From the NCBI GenBank assembly GCA_945288535.1, contig CALYQQ010000001.1, forward strand, positions 1 through 64,000: a stretch of 64,000 nt of DNA, written 5' to 3'. Numbering within the stretch: the stretch's first letter is position 1; the number at the start of each line of letters is the position of its first letter. The position numbers and the translations under genes are program-made. The stretch comes from an uncultured Enterobacterales bacterium (lineage in GTDB: Bacteria > Pseudomonadota > Gammaproteobacteria > Enterobacterales > CALYQQ01). Shown piece after piece: positions 39,686-51,827 of the stretch. Below the pieces are notes generated by a model. It was not told the origin of the DNA. It saw nothing but the letters and a program-made list of their open reading frames with translations, and did no database searches.

Positions 39686-41365
39686 TTATTCGCCTTTAGC
39701 AGCCTTAAATGCTTCAGCCATAGCATTTGAGAAGCCTACATCTTCTTGTTTGCTATTGCTATTGACAGCAGCAACGGCCTCTTTCTCATCAGCTTCATCT
39801 TTAGCACGAATAGAAAGACTTATAATACGATTTTTACGATCAACACCAGTAAATTTGGCTTCTATTTCATCGCCAACATTTAACACTTGTGTTGCATCTT
39901 CGGTACGATCACGAGATGCATCTGAAGCACGGATATAACCCTCAACACCTTCAGTCAATTCAACTGTCGCACCTTTAACATCAACCGCTGTTACTTTGCC
40001 TTTAACAATCGCACCTTTTTTATTGGTTGCTAGATAGTTATTGAATGGATCTTCGGCTAATTGTTTAACACCTAAAGAGATACGTTCACGTTCTGCATCA
40101 ACTTGCAAAACAACAGCTGCAATTTCATCACCTTTCTTATATTCACGAACGGCTTCTTCACCCGCGACATTCCATGAAATATCAGATAAATGAACTAAAC
40201 CATCAATACCACCATCTAAACCGATAAAGATACCGAAATCAGTAATGGATTTAATCTTACCTTCGACACGATCACCCTTGTTATGGGTCTCAGCAAATTG
40301 TTGCCATGGATTAACTTTACATTGTTTTAAGCCTAAAGAAATACGACGACGCTCTTCATCAATTTCTAATACCATGACTTCAACAATATCACCAACACTA
40401 ACAACTTTAGATGGGTGAATATTTTTATTTGTCCAATCCATTTCAGATACGTGAACTAAACCTTCAACACCTGTTTCAATTTCAACAAATGCACCGTAGT
40501 CAGTAAGATTAGTTACACGACCAGTTAATTTTGTTCCTTCTGGGTAACGCTTAGCGATATCAACCCAAGGATCTTCGCCTAATTGTTTCAAGCCTAAAGA
40601 TACACGAGTACGATCACGATCAAATTTTAATACTTTAACGGTGATTTCATCACCTACATTAACAACTTCACTTGGATGTTTAACACGTTTCCATGCCATG
40701 TCAGTGATATGTAATAGGCCATCAACCCCACCTAAATCAACGAAAGCACCGTAGTCAGTTAGGTTCTTGACGATACCTTTAACTTCCATACCTTCTTGTA
40801 GATTTTCCAGTAATTGATCACGTTCAGCACTATTTTCTGACTCAATAACAGCACGACGAGAAACGACAACATTATTGCGCTTTTGATCTAGCTTAATTAC
40901 TTTGAACTCAAGCTCTTTGCCTTCCAGATGCAAGGTATCGCGCACTGGACGAACGTCAACTAATGAACCAGGTAAGAAGGCACGAATACCATTTAATTCA
41001 ACCGTGAAACCACCTTTCACTTTACCATTTATTATACCGGTAACTGTTGCAGCTTCTTCAGCAGCTTTTTCTAACGTAATCCATGCTTCGTGACGTTTAG
41101 CTTTTTCACGAGACAAGATTGTCTCACCAAAGCCATCTTCAATAGCATCCAATGCAACATCAATTTCGTCACCAACCTTAACCTCTAATTCCCCCTTAGC
41201 ATTTTTAAATTGCTCAGCAGGAATAGCGGATTCAGATTTTAGACCAGCATCAACTAAAACAACGTCTTTATCAATAGCAATGATTGTACCGCGAACAATT
41301 GAACCAGGGCGTGTTTCCAGTTCTTTTAGAGACTCTTCTAAGAGTTGAGCAAAAGATTCAGTCAT
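39686..41365 (-). CDS. rpsA: 30S ribosomal protein S1
   Basis: Binds mRNA and helps initiate translation on structured or weak-SD leaders. The ATG at 41365 gives 559 residues (E. coli 557), starting [20 protein letters not shown]; the frame to 41380 adds five residues not seen in the family. Six S1 repeats are visible, the most regular being [40 protein letters not shown] and [20 protein letters not shown]. As in E. coli, there is no recognisable Shine-Dalgarno sequence before the start, consistent with S1 autoregulation. Lies between cmk and ihfB. Confidence 0.97.
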   Translation of the reverse strand: MTESFAQLLEESLKELETRPGSIVRGTIIAIDKDVVLVDAGLKSESAIPAEQFKNAKGELEVKVGDEIDVALDAIEDGFGETILSREKAKRHEAWITLEKAAEEAATVTGIINGKVKGGFTVELNGIRAFLPGSLVDVRPVRDTLHLEGKELEFKVIKLDQKRNNVVVSRRAVIESENSAERDQLLENLQEGMEVKGIVKNLTDYGAFVDLGGVDGLLHITDMAWKRVKHPSEVVNVGDEITVKVLKFDRDRTRVSLGLKQLGEDPWVDIAKRYPEGTKLTGRVTNLTDYGAFVEIETGVEGLVHVSEMDWTNKNIHPSKVVSVGDIVEVMVLEIDEERRRISLGLKQCKVNPWQQFAETHNKGDRVEGKIKSITDFGIFIGLDGGIDGLVHLSDISWNVAGEEAVREYKKGDEIAAVVLQVDAERERISLGVKQLAEDPFNNYLATNKKGAIVKGKVTAVDVKGATVELTEGVEGYIRASDASRDRTEDATQVLNVGDEIEAKFTGVDRKNRIISLSIRAKDEADEKEAVAAVNSNSKQEDVGFSNAMAEAFKAAKGE

Positions 41366-41402
41366 ATTTATGATCTTCAATAAAATATAAATTTAACGTC
41401 CA

Positions 41403-41426
41403 TCTGACATCCCGCCGGATGGGGTT
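41403..41426 (-). promoter_or_regulatory. GC-rich hairpin in the rpsA leader
   Basis: CATCC (41408-41412) and GGATG (41417-41421) form a small GC-rich hairpin, with an alternative pairing CCATC (41403-41407 region) to GATGG. It stands out in AT-rich DNA about 45 bases upstream of rpsA. Leader hairpins without a Shine-Dalgarno are known for S1 autogenous control. Confidence 0.35.
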
Positions 41427-41504
41427 GTTATACATACTCCATTACATCCTATAATAGAGGTTAAATAATTGGATACTATGATATCATAGCCACAGATTAT
41501 TAAG

Positions 41505-42194
41505 TTATTTTTTTACCTGATCTAATAAACGTTCCGCATAATCAATAGATTGAGTAACAACCTCTGTAATGCTCATGGATGTGGTATCAATGATTAATGC
41601 ATCATGCGCCGCAACAAGTGGAGCAATAGGTCGATGCCGATCTCGTTGATCGCGTTCTTTTATTTCAGACAAAAGTCGTTCAAATTTAACACTATTCCCT
41701 CTATCCTGCAACTGTAACATACGTCGATTAGCACGTTCTTCTGGCGTAGCATCAAGAAAAAATTTAACTGGCGCGTCCGGAAATACAATTGTTCCCATAT
41801 CTCGCCCATCAGCAATCAAGCCTGGAAGCGCTCTAAAACTACGTTGTCGATGCAACAAGGCTTCTCTTACATTTGAAAATACAGCTATTTTAGAGGCAGC
41901 ATTTGCTACTATTTCATTGCGAATTGCTTGGCTAACATCTTTACCCTCAAGGATCACTGCAACATGTTTACCATTAGCAACAAATTTTACATCTAGATGT
42001 TGGGCGAGCAACACTAAAGCATCTTCAGAAGAAATATTTATATTATGATATTGTGCTGCAAATGCCAAAACACGATATATAGCCCCCGAATCTAATAAGT
42101 TCCAATTAAAATGAATAGCAAGTGCCTGGCATAACGTGCCTTTTCCTACACCACTTGGACCATCTACTGTTATAACAGGAGCAATGACCGACAT
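41505..42194 (-). CDS. cmk: Cytidylate kinase
   Basis: Phosphorylates CMP and dCMP to the diphosphates. The 229 residues compare with 227 in E. coli. The P-loop is GPSGVGKGT (residues 12-20). [15 protein letters not shown] and [20 protein letters not shown] are family motifs, and the CMP-binding [13 protein letters not shown] lies near the C-terminus. GAGG is 5 bases before the ATG. Upstream of rpsA and downstream of aroA on the same strand. The E. coli gene ycaL, between aroA and cmk there, is missing. Confidence 0.96.
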   Translation of the reverse strand: MSVIAPVITVDGPSGVGKGTLCQALAIHFNWNLLDSGAIYRVLAFAAQYHNINISSEDALVLLAQHLDVKFVANGKHVAVILEGKDVSQAIRNEIVANAASKIAVFSNVREALLHRQRSFRALPGLIADGRDMGTIVFPDAPVKFFLDATPEERANRRMLQLQDRGNSVKFERLLSEIKERDQRDRHRPIAPLVAAHDALIIDTTSMSITEVVTQSIDYAERLLDQVKK

Positions 42195-42361
42195 GCTTAC
42201 CTCTTTATATAGTCACATGCGTTAGTACAATTATAAAAATAACGCTAACAATGTATTAATTAATAATCAAAATAAGGTGTAAATGATGATATAGATAAAT
42301 TGTAACCTTAATCAGTACTAAATGTGCTTATTTTAACATGATATCATGTGCAATTACTTTT

Positions 42362-43648
42362 TCATCGTTTACTTAATTGTTCAAATAATTGAAAATAATT
42401 AGGAAATGTCTTTGCTGTGCAGTCTGGATCACAAATTGTAACGGGTGTATTAGATAAGGCAACTAACGAAAAACACATTGCCATACGATGATCATTATAT
42501 GTTTCAATTTCAGCATGTTTTAATTGGCTGGGTGGTAAAATACGAATATAATCATTACCTTCTTCTACCGTGGCCCCTACTTTGCGTAATTCAGTTGACA
42601 TTGCCGCTAATCTATCCGTCTCTTTCACGCGCCAGTTATAAATATTACGAATAACTGTTTCACCTTTAGCAAAAAGTGCTGTCGTTGCAATAGTCATTGC
42701 TGCATCAGGAATATGATTCATATCCATATCAATTCCTGTTAGAGTCGCACGTTGACATTCGATAAAATCCTTACCCCAATGAATTTTTGCACCCATTTTT
42801 TCAAGGACTTTAGCAAAATAAATATCTCCTTGAACACTTTGCTTACCAATTCCTGTTACACGAACGGTACCACCAGCAATAGCAGCTGCGGCTAAAAAAT
42901 AGGATGCAGATGATGCATCACTTTCAACTAAATATTCTCCAGGAGAAATATAGTGTTGTTTTCCTTTAATGATAAAGGATTGATAATTATCATTTTCTAT
43001 TGTGATACCAAAATCACTCATCATCTTTAATGTAATATCAATATAAGGTTTAGAAACCAATTCACCTATAATATGGATAATACTATCCTGCTCAGCTAAA
43101 GGTGCCATCATTAGTAATGCCGTTAGGTATTGGCTTGAAATAGTCCCTTCTATCGCTATTTCGCCACCACGATAACCACCTTGCAAATGCAATGGTGGAT
43201 AATTGGTATGCTCAATATAATTAATTTGAGCATCACCTTGACGTAGTGCATCAACGAGATGCCCTATTGGGCGTTCTTTCATTCTTGGATCACCCGTCAG
43301 AATGACATCACAATGCGAACATAAACTTAACGCAGCAGTTAATGGCCGCATCGCCGTACCTGCATTACCCAAAAATAATTCGATAGATGTAGATAGAGAA
43401 AAAATTTTACCTGTTCCCTGGATTTCACAATGTGTTCGATCTGCCGATAATTGGTATTGAACACCTAAAAGTGACAACGCATTTAACATATGACGTACAT
43501 CATCACTGTCTAACAAATTCACTAGTGTGGTTGTTCCTTTAGCTAATGCAGCTAATAATAAAGCTCGGTTAGAAATACTTTTAGAACCAGGAAGATTAAT
43601 TGTACCCTCAAACAAGTTTATGGGCTGAAGAGTTAGAGATACCTGCAT
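42362..43648 (-). CDS. aroA: 5-enolpyruvylshikimate-3-phosphate synthase
   Basis: Sixth step of the shikimate pathway; transfers enolpyruvyl from PEP to shikimate 3-phosphate. The 428 residues compare with 427 in E. coli. Signatures: [18 protein letters not shown] (Lys22 region), [54 protein letters not shown] and [12 protein letters not shown]. The glyphosate-relevant [10 protein letters not shown] segment is the standard class I form. In the same strand order serC-aroA-cmk-rpsA-ihfB as E. coli. The 213-base gap after serC is longer than usual for this operon. Confidence 0.97.
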   Translation of the reverse strand: MQVSLTLQPINLFEGTINLPGSKSISNRALLLAALAKGTTTLVNLLDSDDVRHMLNALSLLGVQYQLSADRTHCEIQGTGKIFSLSTSIELFLGNAGTAMRPLTAALSLCSHCDVILTGDPRMKERPIGHLVDALRQGDAQINYIEHTNYPPLHLQGGYRGGEIAIEGTISSQYLTALLMMAPLAEQDSIIHIIGELVSKPYIDITLKMMSDFGITIENDNYQSFIIKGKQHYISPGEYLVESDASSASYFLAAAAIAGGTVRVTGIGKQSVQGDIYFAKVLEKMGAKIHWGKDFIECQRATLTGIDMDMNHIPDAAMTIATTALFAKGETVIRNIYNWRVKETDRLAAMSTELRKVGATVEEGNDYIRILPPSQLKHAEIETYNDHRMAMCFSLVALSNTPVTICDPDCTAKTFPNYFQLFEQLSKR

Positions 43649-43861
43649 AATTAAGCGTATTTCTCCATAAAATAAATAAAGAAGTAAAGCGGCATTACAT
43701 TAAGTCAGCATCATAGCAGATTAATTAATCAATAGATGATTAATACTGTTATGGTATTTAAGATAGCTATAACAGTATTAATTGACCCAATCTAATCTAT
43801 TTTTTCTGAATATATATGATTATTCTTTATCAGCACACATACATTTAAATTGAGTAAGATA

Positions 43862-44950
43862 TTAGCCATATTGTCGTTCAAAATCTGCCATAAATGAAGT
43901 CAACGCTTTAACACCTTCTAATGGCATCGCATTATAGATAGAGGCTCGCATACCTCCAGCAATTTTATGACCTTTTAAAGCATGTAATCCTGCATTTTCT
44001 GAAGCTTTTAAAAATAAAGGTTCAAGTTTGCTATCTGCTAAATGAAATGGCACATTCATCCATGAACGATTTGCACTGGCTACAGTGTTAATATAAAAAT
44101 CGCTATTATCAATAGCCTTGTATAATAAATTTGCCTTTTCCTGATTGCGCTTTGCCATCACATCCATTCCTCCTTGTGCCTTTAACCATTTAAAAACCAA
44201 TGCAGCCATGTACCAAGGAAAAGTTGCTGGGGTATTAAACATAGAATCACGCTCAGCCTGTACTTTATAATTAATAACGGAAGGTGTTTCTTTACGTGCA
44301 TAACCAATAAGATCTTCCCTAATAATTACAACCGTGATGCCTGAAGGACCAATATTTTTTTGCGCACCAGCATAAATTAAACCGAATTTACTTACATTAA
44401 TAGGCCGAGAAAGAATAGAAGATGAATAATCAGCAATAATAACTTTATCTTTGAAATCAGGCATTTCATTAATCGCAATGCCATCGATCGTTTCATTTGG
44501 ACAATAATGCACATAGGCTGCATTATCACTTAATTGCCATTCAGACATGTGGCTCACTGCCCGAATACCTTTTTCTTGTTCATATAGCACATTAATCACA
44601 TTTGGTGTGCAATATTTTTCTGCTTCTAATGCGGCACATTGTGACCAATAACCACTATGAATATAATCAGCTACACTATAATCTCTTAACAAATTAAGTG
44701 GTACCGCTGCATGCTGCATTCGTCCACCACCATGAAAAAATAATACTCGATAGTTATCAGGAATATTCAACAAATCACGTAGGTCACTTTCCGATCCTTC
44801 TGCGAGTTCAATAAATGCCTTACCACGATGACTAACTTCCATTACCGAAGTTCCTTTTCCTTGCCAGTCACATAATTCCTGTTGCGCCTGATGTAATACT
44901 TCTGCCGGTAACATGGCCGGACCTGCACTAAAATTGAATACCTGAGTCAT
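43862..44950 (-). CDS. serC: Phosphoserine/phosphohydroxythreonine aminotransferase
   Basis: PLP enzyme of serine and pyridoxal 5'-phosphate biosynthesis. The 362 residues are the E. coli length. It begins [19 protein letters not shown]. The PLP lysine is in [37 protein letters not shown] and [20 protein letters not shown] are typical. AGGTGA lies 6 bases upstream of the ATG. First gene of the serC-aroA cluster. Confidence 0.97.
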   Translation of the reverse strand: MTQVFNFSAGPAMLPAEVLHQAQQELCDWQGKGTSVMEVSHRGKAFIELAEGSESDLRDLLNIPDNYRVLFFHGGGRMQHAAVPLNLLRDYSVADYIHSGYWSQCAALEAEKYCTPNVINVLYEQEKGIRAVSHMSEWQLSDNAAYVHYCPNETIDGIAINEMPDFKDKVIIADYSSSILSRPINVSKFGLIYAGAQKNIGPSGITVVIIREDLIGYARKETPSVINYKVQAERDSMFNTPATFPWYMAALVFKWLKAQGGMDVMAKRNQEKANLLYKAIDNSDFYINTVASANRSWMNVPFHLADSKLEPLFLKASENAGLHALKGHKIAGGMRASIYNAMPLEGVKALTSFMADFERQYG

Positions 44951-45579
44951 TACCGATCACCTATTAGGTTAAAATTATTGTTAATTATGCATAAAGTTTT
45001 ATCACTCGCGCTATTGTTAAGCAAGAGTAATCCCATCATATAAGTAAATTAAATCGTAATTTAATACATGATATCAGGAGGCTAAATTCTTTATAGATTG
45101 GTGTTATTTATAAGGTAGCTATTTACATAACCCTGTTAATTTTTCTAATTTATGTGATAGTACATTTTCATTGATTACAGTATTAAATAGGGTGAAGATT
45201 ATCATTCATTTGTAAACATTAGCCAGCCTAAAAAAGTTTAATTTATTATTATGCATATCCGTATTTGTCTTACTGAATTAAGTTATATATATTGATCTAG
45301 TAAGATGCAAAACAGATATTTCTATTAAGTTATTTAGTCAAGTATTTTTATACTATTTATTTTATTTTTTTAGTTAGGTGTACATTCATTAATATAAAGT
45401 GTTATGAGACATAATAAGTCCATTGATTATTCCATTATCCCCTAAAAATGAATACTATTTCATTCACTACTCCTAACGATATAATATATTAATAACAATA
45501 ATCACAAGTGTTAATTTAACATTTGATTAATTTAGCAACATTCTTAATTATATTCACTATGACCACAGGTTTTTCCTTA
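44951..45579. other. Divergent spacer between serC and ycaO
   Basis: About 630 bases, AT-rich, with no coding frame. An inverted repeat, TAAATTA-AATCG-TAATTTA, occurs near 45046-45064. Promoters for both genes should lie here; none could be assigned confidently. Confidence 0.5.
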
Positions 45580-47337
45580 ATGAAAACATATATTCCTGGT
45601 AAAGATGCTGCATTGGAAGATTCCATTAGCTTTTTTGAACAACAATTAAAGAAATTAGGTTTTGAGATAGACATTGTTTCTTGGTTAAATCCTGTACCTA
45701 ATGTCTGGTCAGTCCATATTAGAGATAAACACTGCCCACTCTGCTTTTCTAATGGTAAAGGCGCATCTAAAAAAGCCGCACTGGCATCTGCACTGGGTGA
45801 GTACTTTGAACGTTTATCGACAAATTATTATTTTGCCGATTTTTACCTTGGCCCAAAAATAGCGAATAGTGCATTTGTTCATTATCCAAATGAAAAATGG
45901 TTTCCGATAACAGATAATACAACTTTACCTGAAGGGTTACTCGACCCGTATTTACGTGCGTTTTATGATCCAGAAAATAAATTATCAGCAGATATGCTCA
46001 TCGATTTACAATCCGGCGCAACAACGCGTGGCATCTGTGCCTTGCCGTTTATTCGTCAGTCAGATCAAAAATGTGTTTTCATTCCTGTGAATATTATTGG
46101 TAATTTATATGTATCAAACGGTATGTCAGCAGGAAATACTCGTGCAGAAGCAAACGTGCAAGCCATGTCGGAAATATTTGAACGTTTCGTGAAAAATCGC
46201 ATTATTGCTGATGCGATTAGCTTACCATTAATACCCGATACTGTTTTATCACGTTATCCCGCTATCGTCGAAGCAATTGATGCATTACAACAACAAGGAT
46301 TTCCAATACGTTGCTATGATGCTTCACTTGGAGGCCAATTTCCTGTCATTTGTGTGGTACTGTTTAATCCGCAACATATTGGTTGTTTTGCTTCTTTCGG
46401 TGCTCATCCTGATTTTGGTGTTGCATTAGAACGTACGGTAACAGAATTGCTTCAAGGCCGTAGTCTATTAGATTTAACAGCTTTCCCTTCTCCAGAGTTT
46501 GATAACGATGCCATTGCTGAGCATGCTAATCTTGAGACCCATTTCATTGATTCCAGTGGCGTTATTTCTTGGGATCTCTTTAATGAGGAGGCTGATTATC
46601 CATTTACTGATTGGTCATTTAAAGGCACAACAAGTGATGAATTTGACCGTTTACTGGCTTTATTCCGTCAACAGAATGTCGACGTTTACATCGCAGACTA
46701 TCAACATTTAGGTGTACATACTTGCCGTATTTTAGTTCCAGGCTTATCTGAGATATATCCTGTAGATGATCTAACTTACGCCAATAATACAATGGCGGTA
46801 CATTTACGTGAATCCGTATTATCACTGCCAAGTACCGTTCAGCCGGCTGAATATTATCTTACATTACTTAATCAATTAGATGAAGAAGGTCTTGATGATT
46901 TTGCGCGCATAAGAGAATTATTTGGTATTGCAACAGGTGTCGATAATGGCTGGTATACATTGCGAATTGGTGAACTCAAAGCATTACTTGCATTGGCTGG
47001 AGGAGATCTTGAACAAGCTTTAGTCTGGACTGAATGGACAGTTGAGGTAAATGGACTCAATTTTGCGCCACATCGTTTAAACTTTTATCGCTGCTTATTA
47101 ACACTATTACAATTCGCTACTTGCCGGGATATTACTAAATTCGAATGTTATAATAATGCATTTAATGCTATGTATGGTAAAGAAACTGTTTTACTGGCGT
47201 GGGAGCATATACAAAAGAAACGCTTTTTTTACGATTTATTTGATATAGATCAAGATTTACAACCCTTGAAAAATCATCATCAATTACTGGCAGTTTATGA
47301 AAAATTACAACTTACCAAACAACACTTTTTGAAATAA
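45580..47337 (+). CDS. ycaO: YcaO ribosomal S12 methylthiotransferase accessory factor
   Basis: In E. coli YcaO assists RimO in beta-methylthiolation of Asp88 of ribosomal protein S12. It has an ATP-dependent cyclodehydratase fold. The ATG at 45580 gives 585 residues (E. coli 586) and starts MKTYIPGKDAALEDSISFF; the longer frame from 45523 adds a hydrophobic stretch not found in the family. ATP-binding motifs of YcaO proteins: SNGKGASKKAALASALGEYF and VSNGMSAGNTRAEANVQAMS. The C-terminal TPR-like region has GGDLEQALVWTEWTVEVNGL. Precedes focA-pflB, as in E. coli. Confidence 0.95.
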   Translation: MKTYIPGKDAALEDSISFFEQQLKKLGFEIDIVSWLNPVPNVWSVHIRDKHCPLCFSNGKGASKKAALASALGEYFERLSTNYYFADFYLGPKIANSAFVHYPNEKWFPITDNTTLPEGLLDPYLRAFYDPENKLSADMLIDLQSGATTRGICALPFIRQSDQKCVFIPVNIIGNLYVSNGMSAGNTRAEANVQAMSEIFERFVKNRIIADAISLPLIPDTVLSRYPAIVEAIDALQQQGFPIRCYDASLGGQFPVICVVLFNPQHIGCFASFGAHPDFGVALERTVTELLQGRSLLDLTAFPSPEFDNDAIAEHANLETHFIDSSGVISWDLFNEEADYPFTDWSFKGTTSDEFDRLLALFRQQNVDVYIADYQHLGVHTCRILVPGLSEIYPVDDLTYANNTMAVHLRESVLSLPSTVQPAEYYLTLLNQLDEEGLDDFARIRELFGIATGVDNGWYTLRIGELKALLALAGGDLEQALVWTEWTVEVNGLNFAPHRLNFYRCLLTLLQFATCRDITKFECYNNAFNAMYGKETVLLAWEHIQKKRFFYDLFDIDQDLQPLKNHHQLLAVYEKLQLTKQHFLK

Positions 47338-47390
47338 CTTGCTCTATGATGAGTAAGTCTATTGAACAAAAAGTAGCCAAATAATATCTT

Positions 47391-47404
47391 TTAACAAAGA
47401 TCAA
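47391..47404. promoter_or_regulatory. FNR-like site upstream of focA
   Basis: TTAACAAAGATCAA matches TTGAT-N4-ATCAA at 8 of 10 defined bases. It lies about 66 bases upstream of the likely focA -35 element. FNR activates the focA-pfl operon in E. coli. Confidence 0.4.
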
Positions 47405-47469
47405 TATAAAATAAGCAATATTGCTATATATTATCGCTAGTTAAAAATATTTTGAAATTTTTAAAAAAA

Positions 47470-47498
47470 TTTTCATTCGTATGTAAACAGGTTATAAT
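47470..47498 (+). promoter_or_regulatory. Probable focA-pflB promoter
   Basis: TTTTCA (47470-47475), a 17-base spacer, then a perfect TATAAT (47493-47498). The flanks carry an AACAGG/CCTGTT inverted repeat (47486-47491, 47517-47522) spanning the start region. It lies 124 bases before the focA start codon. Confidence 0.5.
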
Positions 47499-47622
47499 AT
47501 ATTCTCATGTATTAAGCCTGTTAGGTTATATGAAATAGTAACAACGGATAGTTTACATTTGTCATTATGTTATACGCTTTAGTCAATGCATGACAGCGTA
47601 ATTCGTTCCAGAGAGTATCATC

Positions 47623-48474
47623 ATGAAAGCAGATAATTCTGTTACACTACTTTCCCCCGCAGAAATGGCCCAAACTGCAGAAGATATTGCAGTGTATAAA
47701 ACAAACAAAAAGCCTTCTACTACTCTTTTATCCGCTATGTTAGCGGGTATTTTTATTTCTATTGCGTTTGCTTTTTATATTACAGTAACAACAAGTTCAA
47801 CCGATGCGCACTATGGTATGACCAAATTAGTTGGCGGTTTATGCTTTTCACTTGGATTGATTTTAGTGGTTATTATGGGAAATGACCTGTTCACTTCCAC
47901 GATTTTAACGAGTGTTGCAAAAGCCAGCCAACGTATCCGATTAAGCAAAATGTTTAAAAACTGGATACTTGTTTATTTAGGTAATTTTATTGGTGCATTA
48001 TTATTTGTTCTATTAATTTGGTTCGCTGGACAAACGATGGCAATAAATGGTTTGTGGGGATTATCTATACTAAATACAGCAAGTCATAAATTACACCATA
48101 CCTTTTTAGAAGCTTTTTGTCTGGGTATTTTAGCGAATTTAATGGTTTGTTTAGCCGTGTGGATGAGCTATGCTGGCCGAACTTTAATAGAAAAAGCCTT
48201 TATTATGATTTTACCTGTTGCTATGTTTGTTGCTAGTGGTTTCGAACATAGTATCGCGAATATGTTTATGATACCTCTCGGTATTATAGTAAAAAACTTT
48301 TCATCCGCAGAATTTTGGCATCTTATTGGTGCTACATCTGAACAATTTTCTGATTTAACACTCCAACATTTTATTACAAATAATTTAATACCAGTTACGC
48401 TAGGAAATATTGTGGGTGGCTTAGCTGTGGGATTACCTAACTGGCAACTCTATTTACGTAATAAGTATCATTGA
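47623..48474 (+). CDS. focA: Formate channel FocA
   Basis: Pentameric inner-membrane formate/nitrite transporter that exports, and at low pH imports, formate made by PflB. The 283 residues compare with 285 in E. coli. Six membrane segments are visible. FNT signatures: MTKLVGGLCFSLGLILVV with the omega-loop neighbour GNDLFTSTILTSVAKAS, ANLMVCLAVWMSYAGR, and VASGFEHSIANMFMIPLG with the gating histidine. Followed by pflB after 62 bases in the conserved focA-pflB operon. Confidence 0.97.
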   Translation: MKADNSVTLLSPAEMAQTAEDIAVYKTNKKPSTTLLSAMLAGIFISIAFAFYITVTTSSTDAHYGMTKLVGGLCFSLGLILVVIMGNDLFTSTILTSVAKASQRIRLSKMFKNWILVYLGNFIGALLFVLLIWFAGQTMAINGLWGLSILNTASHKLHHTFLEAFCLGILANLMVCLAVWMSYAGRTLIEKAFIMILPVAMFVASGFEHSIANMFMIPLGIIVKNFSSAEFWHLIGATSEQFSDLTLQHFITNNLIPVTLGNIVGGLAVGLPNWQLYLRNKYH

Positions 48475-48536
48475 TATTGACTTTGATTGTTGGACTAATT
48501 TAATCGATTTTTTAATATATAAAGGTAGGTATTAGT

Positions 48537-50819
48537 ATGACCGAACTAAACGAAAAACAACAGAAAGCCTGGGAAGGTTTTACTGGTAATGACTGGCAAC
48601 AAAAAGTCGACGTACGCGATTTTATTCAACAAAACTACACTCCTTATGATGGTGATGAATCATTCCTTGCTGGTGCAACTAAAGCAACAGATACGTTGTG
48701 GCAACAAGTAATGGAAGGCATTAAGGTTGAAAACCGCACTAAAGCACCTTTAGACTTTGATACAGATCTTCCTTCAACAATCACATCTCACGATGCGGGT
48801 TATATTAATAAAAATTTAGAAAAAATTGTTGGTCTACAAACCGATGCTCCTCTCAAACGAGCCATTATGCCGTTTGGTGGTATTAAAATGGTAGAAGGTT
48901 CATGTAAAGTCTATGGTCGTGAACTTGATGCTGAAGTGAAAAAAATCTTTACTGAATATCGCAAGACACATAACCAAGGGGTTTTCGACGTTTATACACC
49001 AGATATTTTACGCTGCCGTAAATCAGGTGTAATAACAGGTTTGCCAGATGCTTACGGTCGTGGTCGTATTATTGGTGATTACCGTCGCGTTGCGTTATAC
49101 GGTATCGACTATTTGATGCAAGACAAATTTGCTCAATTTACCTCTTTACAAAGCAAAATGGAAAATGGTGAAGATCTCGAAGCAACAATTCGTTTGCGCG
49201 AGGAGATCACTGAGCAGCATCGTGCATTGCAACAGATGAAAGTAATGGCTGCAAAATATGGCTTTGATATTTCTGGTCCTGCAACAACGGCTGCTGAAGC
49301 TATTCAATGGACCTATTTCGGCTATTTAGCTGCCGTTAAATCTCAAAATGGTGCAGCTATGTCATTTGGTCGTGTATCAACCTTCCTCGATATTTATATT
49401 GAGCGTGACCTGAAAAAGGGGCTGATCTCAGAACAAGATGCACAAGAATTAATTGACCATTTGGTTATGAAATTACGTATGGTTCGTTTCTTGCGTACTC
49501 CTGAATATGATCAACTATTTTCTGGTGACCCAATATGGGCAACAGAATCTGTTGCTGGTATGGGATTAGATGGCCGTACATTAGTGACCAAAAATAGCTT
49601 CCGTTTCCTAAACACGCTATACACGATGGGTCCATCACCTGAGCCAAATATTACTATCCTGTGGTCAGAGCAGTTACCAATCAACTTTAAAAAGTTTGCT
49701 GCAAAAGTATCAATTGACACATCATCTATTCAATATGAAAATGATGACTTGATGCGTCCTGACTTTAATAATGACGACTATGCTATTGCATGTTGTGTTA
49801 GTCCAATGATCGTCGGTAAGCAAATGCAGTTCTTTGGTGCACGTGCTAACTTAGCAAAAACATTGCTTTATGCGATCAATGGTGGTGTTGATGAAAAACT
49901 AAAAATGCAAGTCGGCCCTAAACAAGCCCCCATTACAGATGATATATTAGATTTTGACACAGTGATGTCAAATCTTGACCACTTTATGGACTGGTTGGCA
50001 AAACAATATGTAACTGCATTAAACATCATTCATTATATGCATGATAAGTATTCTTATGAAGCTTCATTAATGGCATTACATGACCGTGATGTTTACCGTA
50101 CTATGGCGTGTGGTATCGCTGGTTTATCTGTTGCAGCTGACTCACTTTCTGCTATCAAATACGCTACTGTAAAACCTGTACGTGACGAAGATGGTTTGGC
50201 TATTGACTTTACAATCGAAGGTGAATATCCACAATTTGGTAATAACGACCCTCGTGTTGATGAAATTGCATGTGATTTGGTTGAACGCTTCATGAAGAAG
50301 ATCCAACAACTAAAAACATACCGTAAAGCTGTACCGACCCAATCCGTATTAACTATTACATCTAACGTCGTTTATGGTAAAAAGACAGGTAATACACCTG
50401 ATGGCCGTCGTGCAGGTCAACCTTTTGGCCCAGGTGCCAACCCGATGCATGGTCGCGACCAAAAAGGTGCAGTTGCTTCATTAACATCTGTTGCTAAATT
50501 ACCTTTTGCCTATGCTAAAGACGGTATCTCTTATACCTTCTCGATCGTACCAAATGCATTAGGTAAAGATGATGACATTCGTAAAACAAACTTAGCAGGT
50601 TTGATGGACGGTTATTTCCACCATGAAGCATCTATCGAAGGCGGTCAACATCTGAATGTCAATGTAATGAATCGTGATATGCTCCTTGATGCAATGGAAC
50701 ATCCTGAGAAATATCCTCAATTGACTATTCGTGTATCAGGTTATGCTGTGCGCTTTAACTCATTAACTAAAGAGCAACAACAAGACGTGATTACACGTAC
50801 ATTTACACAATCTATTTAA
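48537..50819 (+). CDS. pflB: Formate acetyltransferase 1 (pyruvate formate-lyase)
   Basis: Glycyl-radical enzyme that splits pyruvate with CoA to acetyl-CoA and formate during anaerobic growth. The 760 residues are the E. coli length. The two catalytic cysteines are in [14 protein letters not shown] (about residue 420) and the radical glycine in [14 protein letters not shown] (about 734), both intact. Codon use looks typical of a highly expressed gene. Activated by PflA, encoded just downstream. The terminator between them suggests separate or read-through expression of pflA. Confidence 0.98.
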   Translation: MTELNEKQQKAWEGFTGNDWQQKVDVRDFIQQNYTPYDGDESFLAGATKATDTLWQQVMEGIKVENRTKAPLDFDTDLPSTITSHDAGYINKNLEKIVGLQTDAPLKRAIMPFGGIKMVEGSCKVYGRELDAEVKKIFTEYRKTHNQGVFDVYTPDILRCRKSGVITGLPDAYGRGRIIGDYRRVALYGIDYLMQDKFAQFTSLQSKMENGEDLEATIRLREEITEQHRALQQMKVMAAKYGFDISGPATTAAEAIQWTYFGYLAAVKSQNGAAMSFGRVSTFLDIYIERDLKKGLISEQDAQELIDHLVMKLRMVRFLRTPEYDQLFSGDPIWATESVAGMGLDGRTLVTKNSFRFLNTLYTMGPSPEPNITILWSEQLPINFKKFAAKVSIDTSSIQYENDDLMRPDFNNDDYAIACCVSPMIVGKQMQFFGARANLAKTLLYAINGGVDEKLKMQVGPKQAPITDDILDFDTVMSNLDHFMDWLAKQYVTALNIIHYMHDKYSYEASLMALHDRDVYRTMACGIAGLSVAADSLSAIKYATVKPVRDEDGLAIDFTIEGEYPQFGNNDPRVDEIACDLVERFMKKIQQLKTYRKAVPTQSVLTITSNVVYGKKTGNTPDGRRAGQPFGPGANPMHGRDQKGAVASLTSVAKLPFAYAKDGISYTFSIVPNALGKDDDIRKTNLAGLMDGYFHHEASIEGGQHLNVNVMNRDMLLDAMEHPEKYPQLTIRVSGYAVRFNSLTKEQQQDVITRTFTQSI

Positions 50820-50875
50820 TATAAATAAATGATTGTTGTGATAGATATCATATTATTATTAAATAGCATAAAATG

Positions 50876-50904
50876 AAAAGGCTCCTTTATGGAGCCTTTT
50901 TATT
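50876..50904 (+). terminator. pflB terminator
   Basis: AAAAGGCTCC (50876-50885) pairs perfectly with GGAGCCTTTT (50891-50900) across a 5-base loop, followed by TATTG. Confidence 0.88.
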
Positions 50905-51041
50905 GATGATAACGGGATAAGGTATGCAATGATTACTTTATTTTTTATCTAATCTATCCCTAAATAATAATATTTTTATAAAGTAGAAATTAATTTAGAC
51001 GCTAAGAATAAGCTAATAATGCGACCAACTAGGAGTGCATG

Positions 51042-51782
51042 ATGTCATTAAAAGGCCGAATTCATTCATTTGAATCATTTGGTACCGTGGATGGACCGGG
51101 GATCCGTTTCATTGTCTTTTTTCAGGGATGTTTAATGCGTTGTCTTTATTGCCATAATCGTGATACATGGGATTTACAAGGTGGTAGAGAAGTTACTGTA
51201 AGTGAATTAATGAAAGAAATTGTCACTTACCGTCATTTTATTAATGCTTCAGGCGGTGGGGTGACTGCTTCAGGTGGTGAGGCTTTACTACAAGCTGAAT
51301 TTGTTCGTGATTGGTTCCGAGCTTGTCATGCGGAAGGTATCAATACCTGTCTTGATACTAATGGTTTTGTACGCCGTTATGATCCTATAATTGATGAATT
51401 ATTGGATGTTTCTGATTTAGTTATGCTCGATTTGAAACAACTTGATAATAGTATCCACCAAAATTTGGTGGGAGTATCAAATCATCGTACCCTAGAGTTT
51501 GCACGTTATCTGGCTAAACGTAACCAGCGAACATGGATTCGTTATGTCGTTGTTCCTGGATATTCCGACGACGAAAAATCCGTGCGTTTATTAGGGGAAT
51601 TTACTCAACCAATGAAAAATATTGAGAAAATTGAGTTGCTACCCTACCATGAACTAGGTAAACATAAATGGGCTGTAATGGGAGAAGAATATAAATTAGA
51701 AGGCGTAAAACCCCCAAGTAAAGTACTTATGGATTCTCTTCAATCAATATTACAGGAATATGGTCATAAGGTTGTGTATTGA
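51042..51782 (+). CDS. pflA: Pyruvate formate-lyase-activating enzyme
   Basis: Radical-SAM enzyme that generates the glycyl radical of PflB. Two adjacent ATGs occur. The second (51042) has AGGAG 6 bases upstream and gives 246 residues, the E. coli length; the first (51039) is only 3 bases from that site. The CxxxCxxC motif is Cys30-Cys34-Cys37 ([16 protein letters not shown]) and the SAM-binding [16 protein letters not shown] follows. [16 protein letters not shown] and [12 protein letters not shown] are conserved. Confidence 0.97.
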   Translation: MSLKGRIHSFESFGTVDGPGIRFIVFFQGCLMRCLYCHNRDTWDLQGGREVTVSELMKEIVTYRHFINASGGGVTASGGEALLQAEFVRDWFRACHAEGINTCLDTNGFVRRYDPIIDELLDVSDLVMLDLKQLDNSIHQNLVGVSNHRTLEFARYLAKRNQRTWIRYVVVPGYSDDEKSVRLLGEFTQPMKNIEKIELLPYHELGKHKWAVMGEEYKLEGVKPPSKVLMDSLQSILQEYGHKVVY

Positions 51783-51827
51783 TTGTCACCCCATTAACGT
51801 GATGAAAAAGATAAGAAATATATAGCT

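Noticed and set aside
50837-50852. CRP-like palindrome TGTGATAGATATCATA after pflB
   Set aside because: It lies between the pflB stop and its terminator, far from the pflA start; no promoter beside it.
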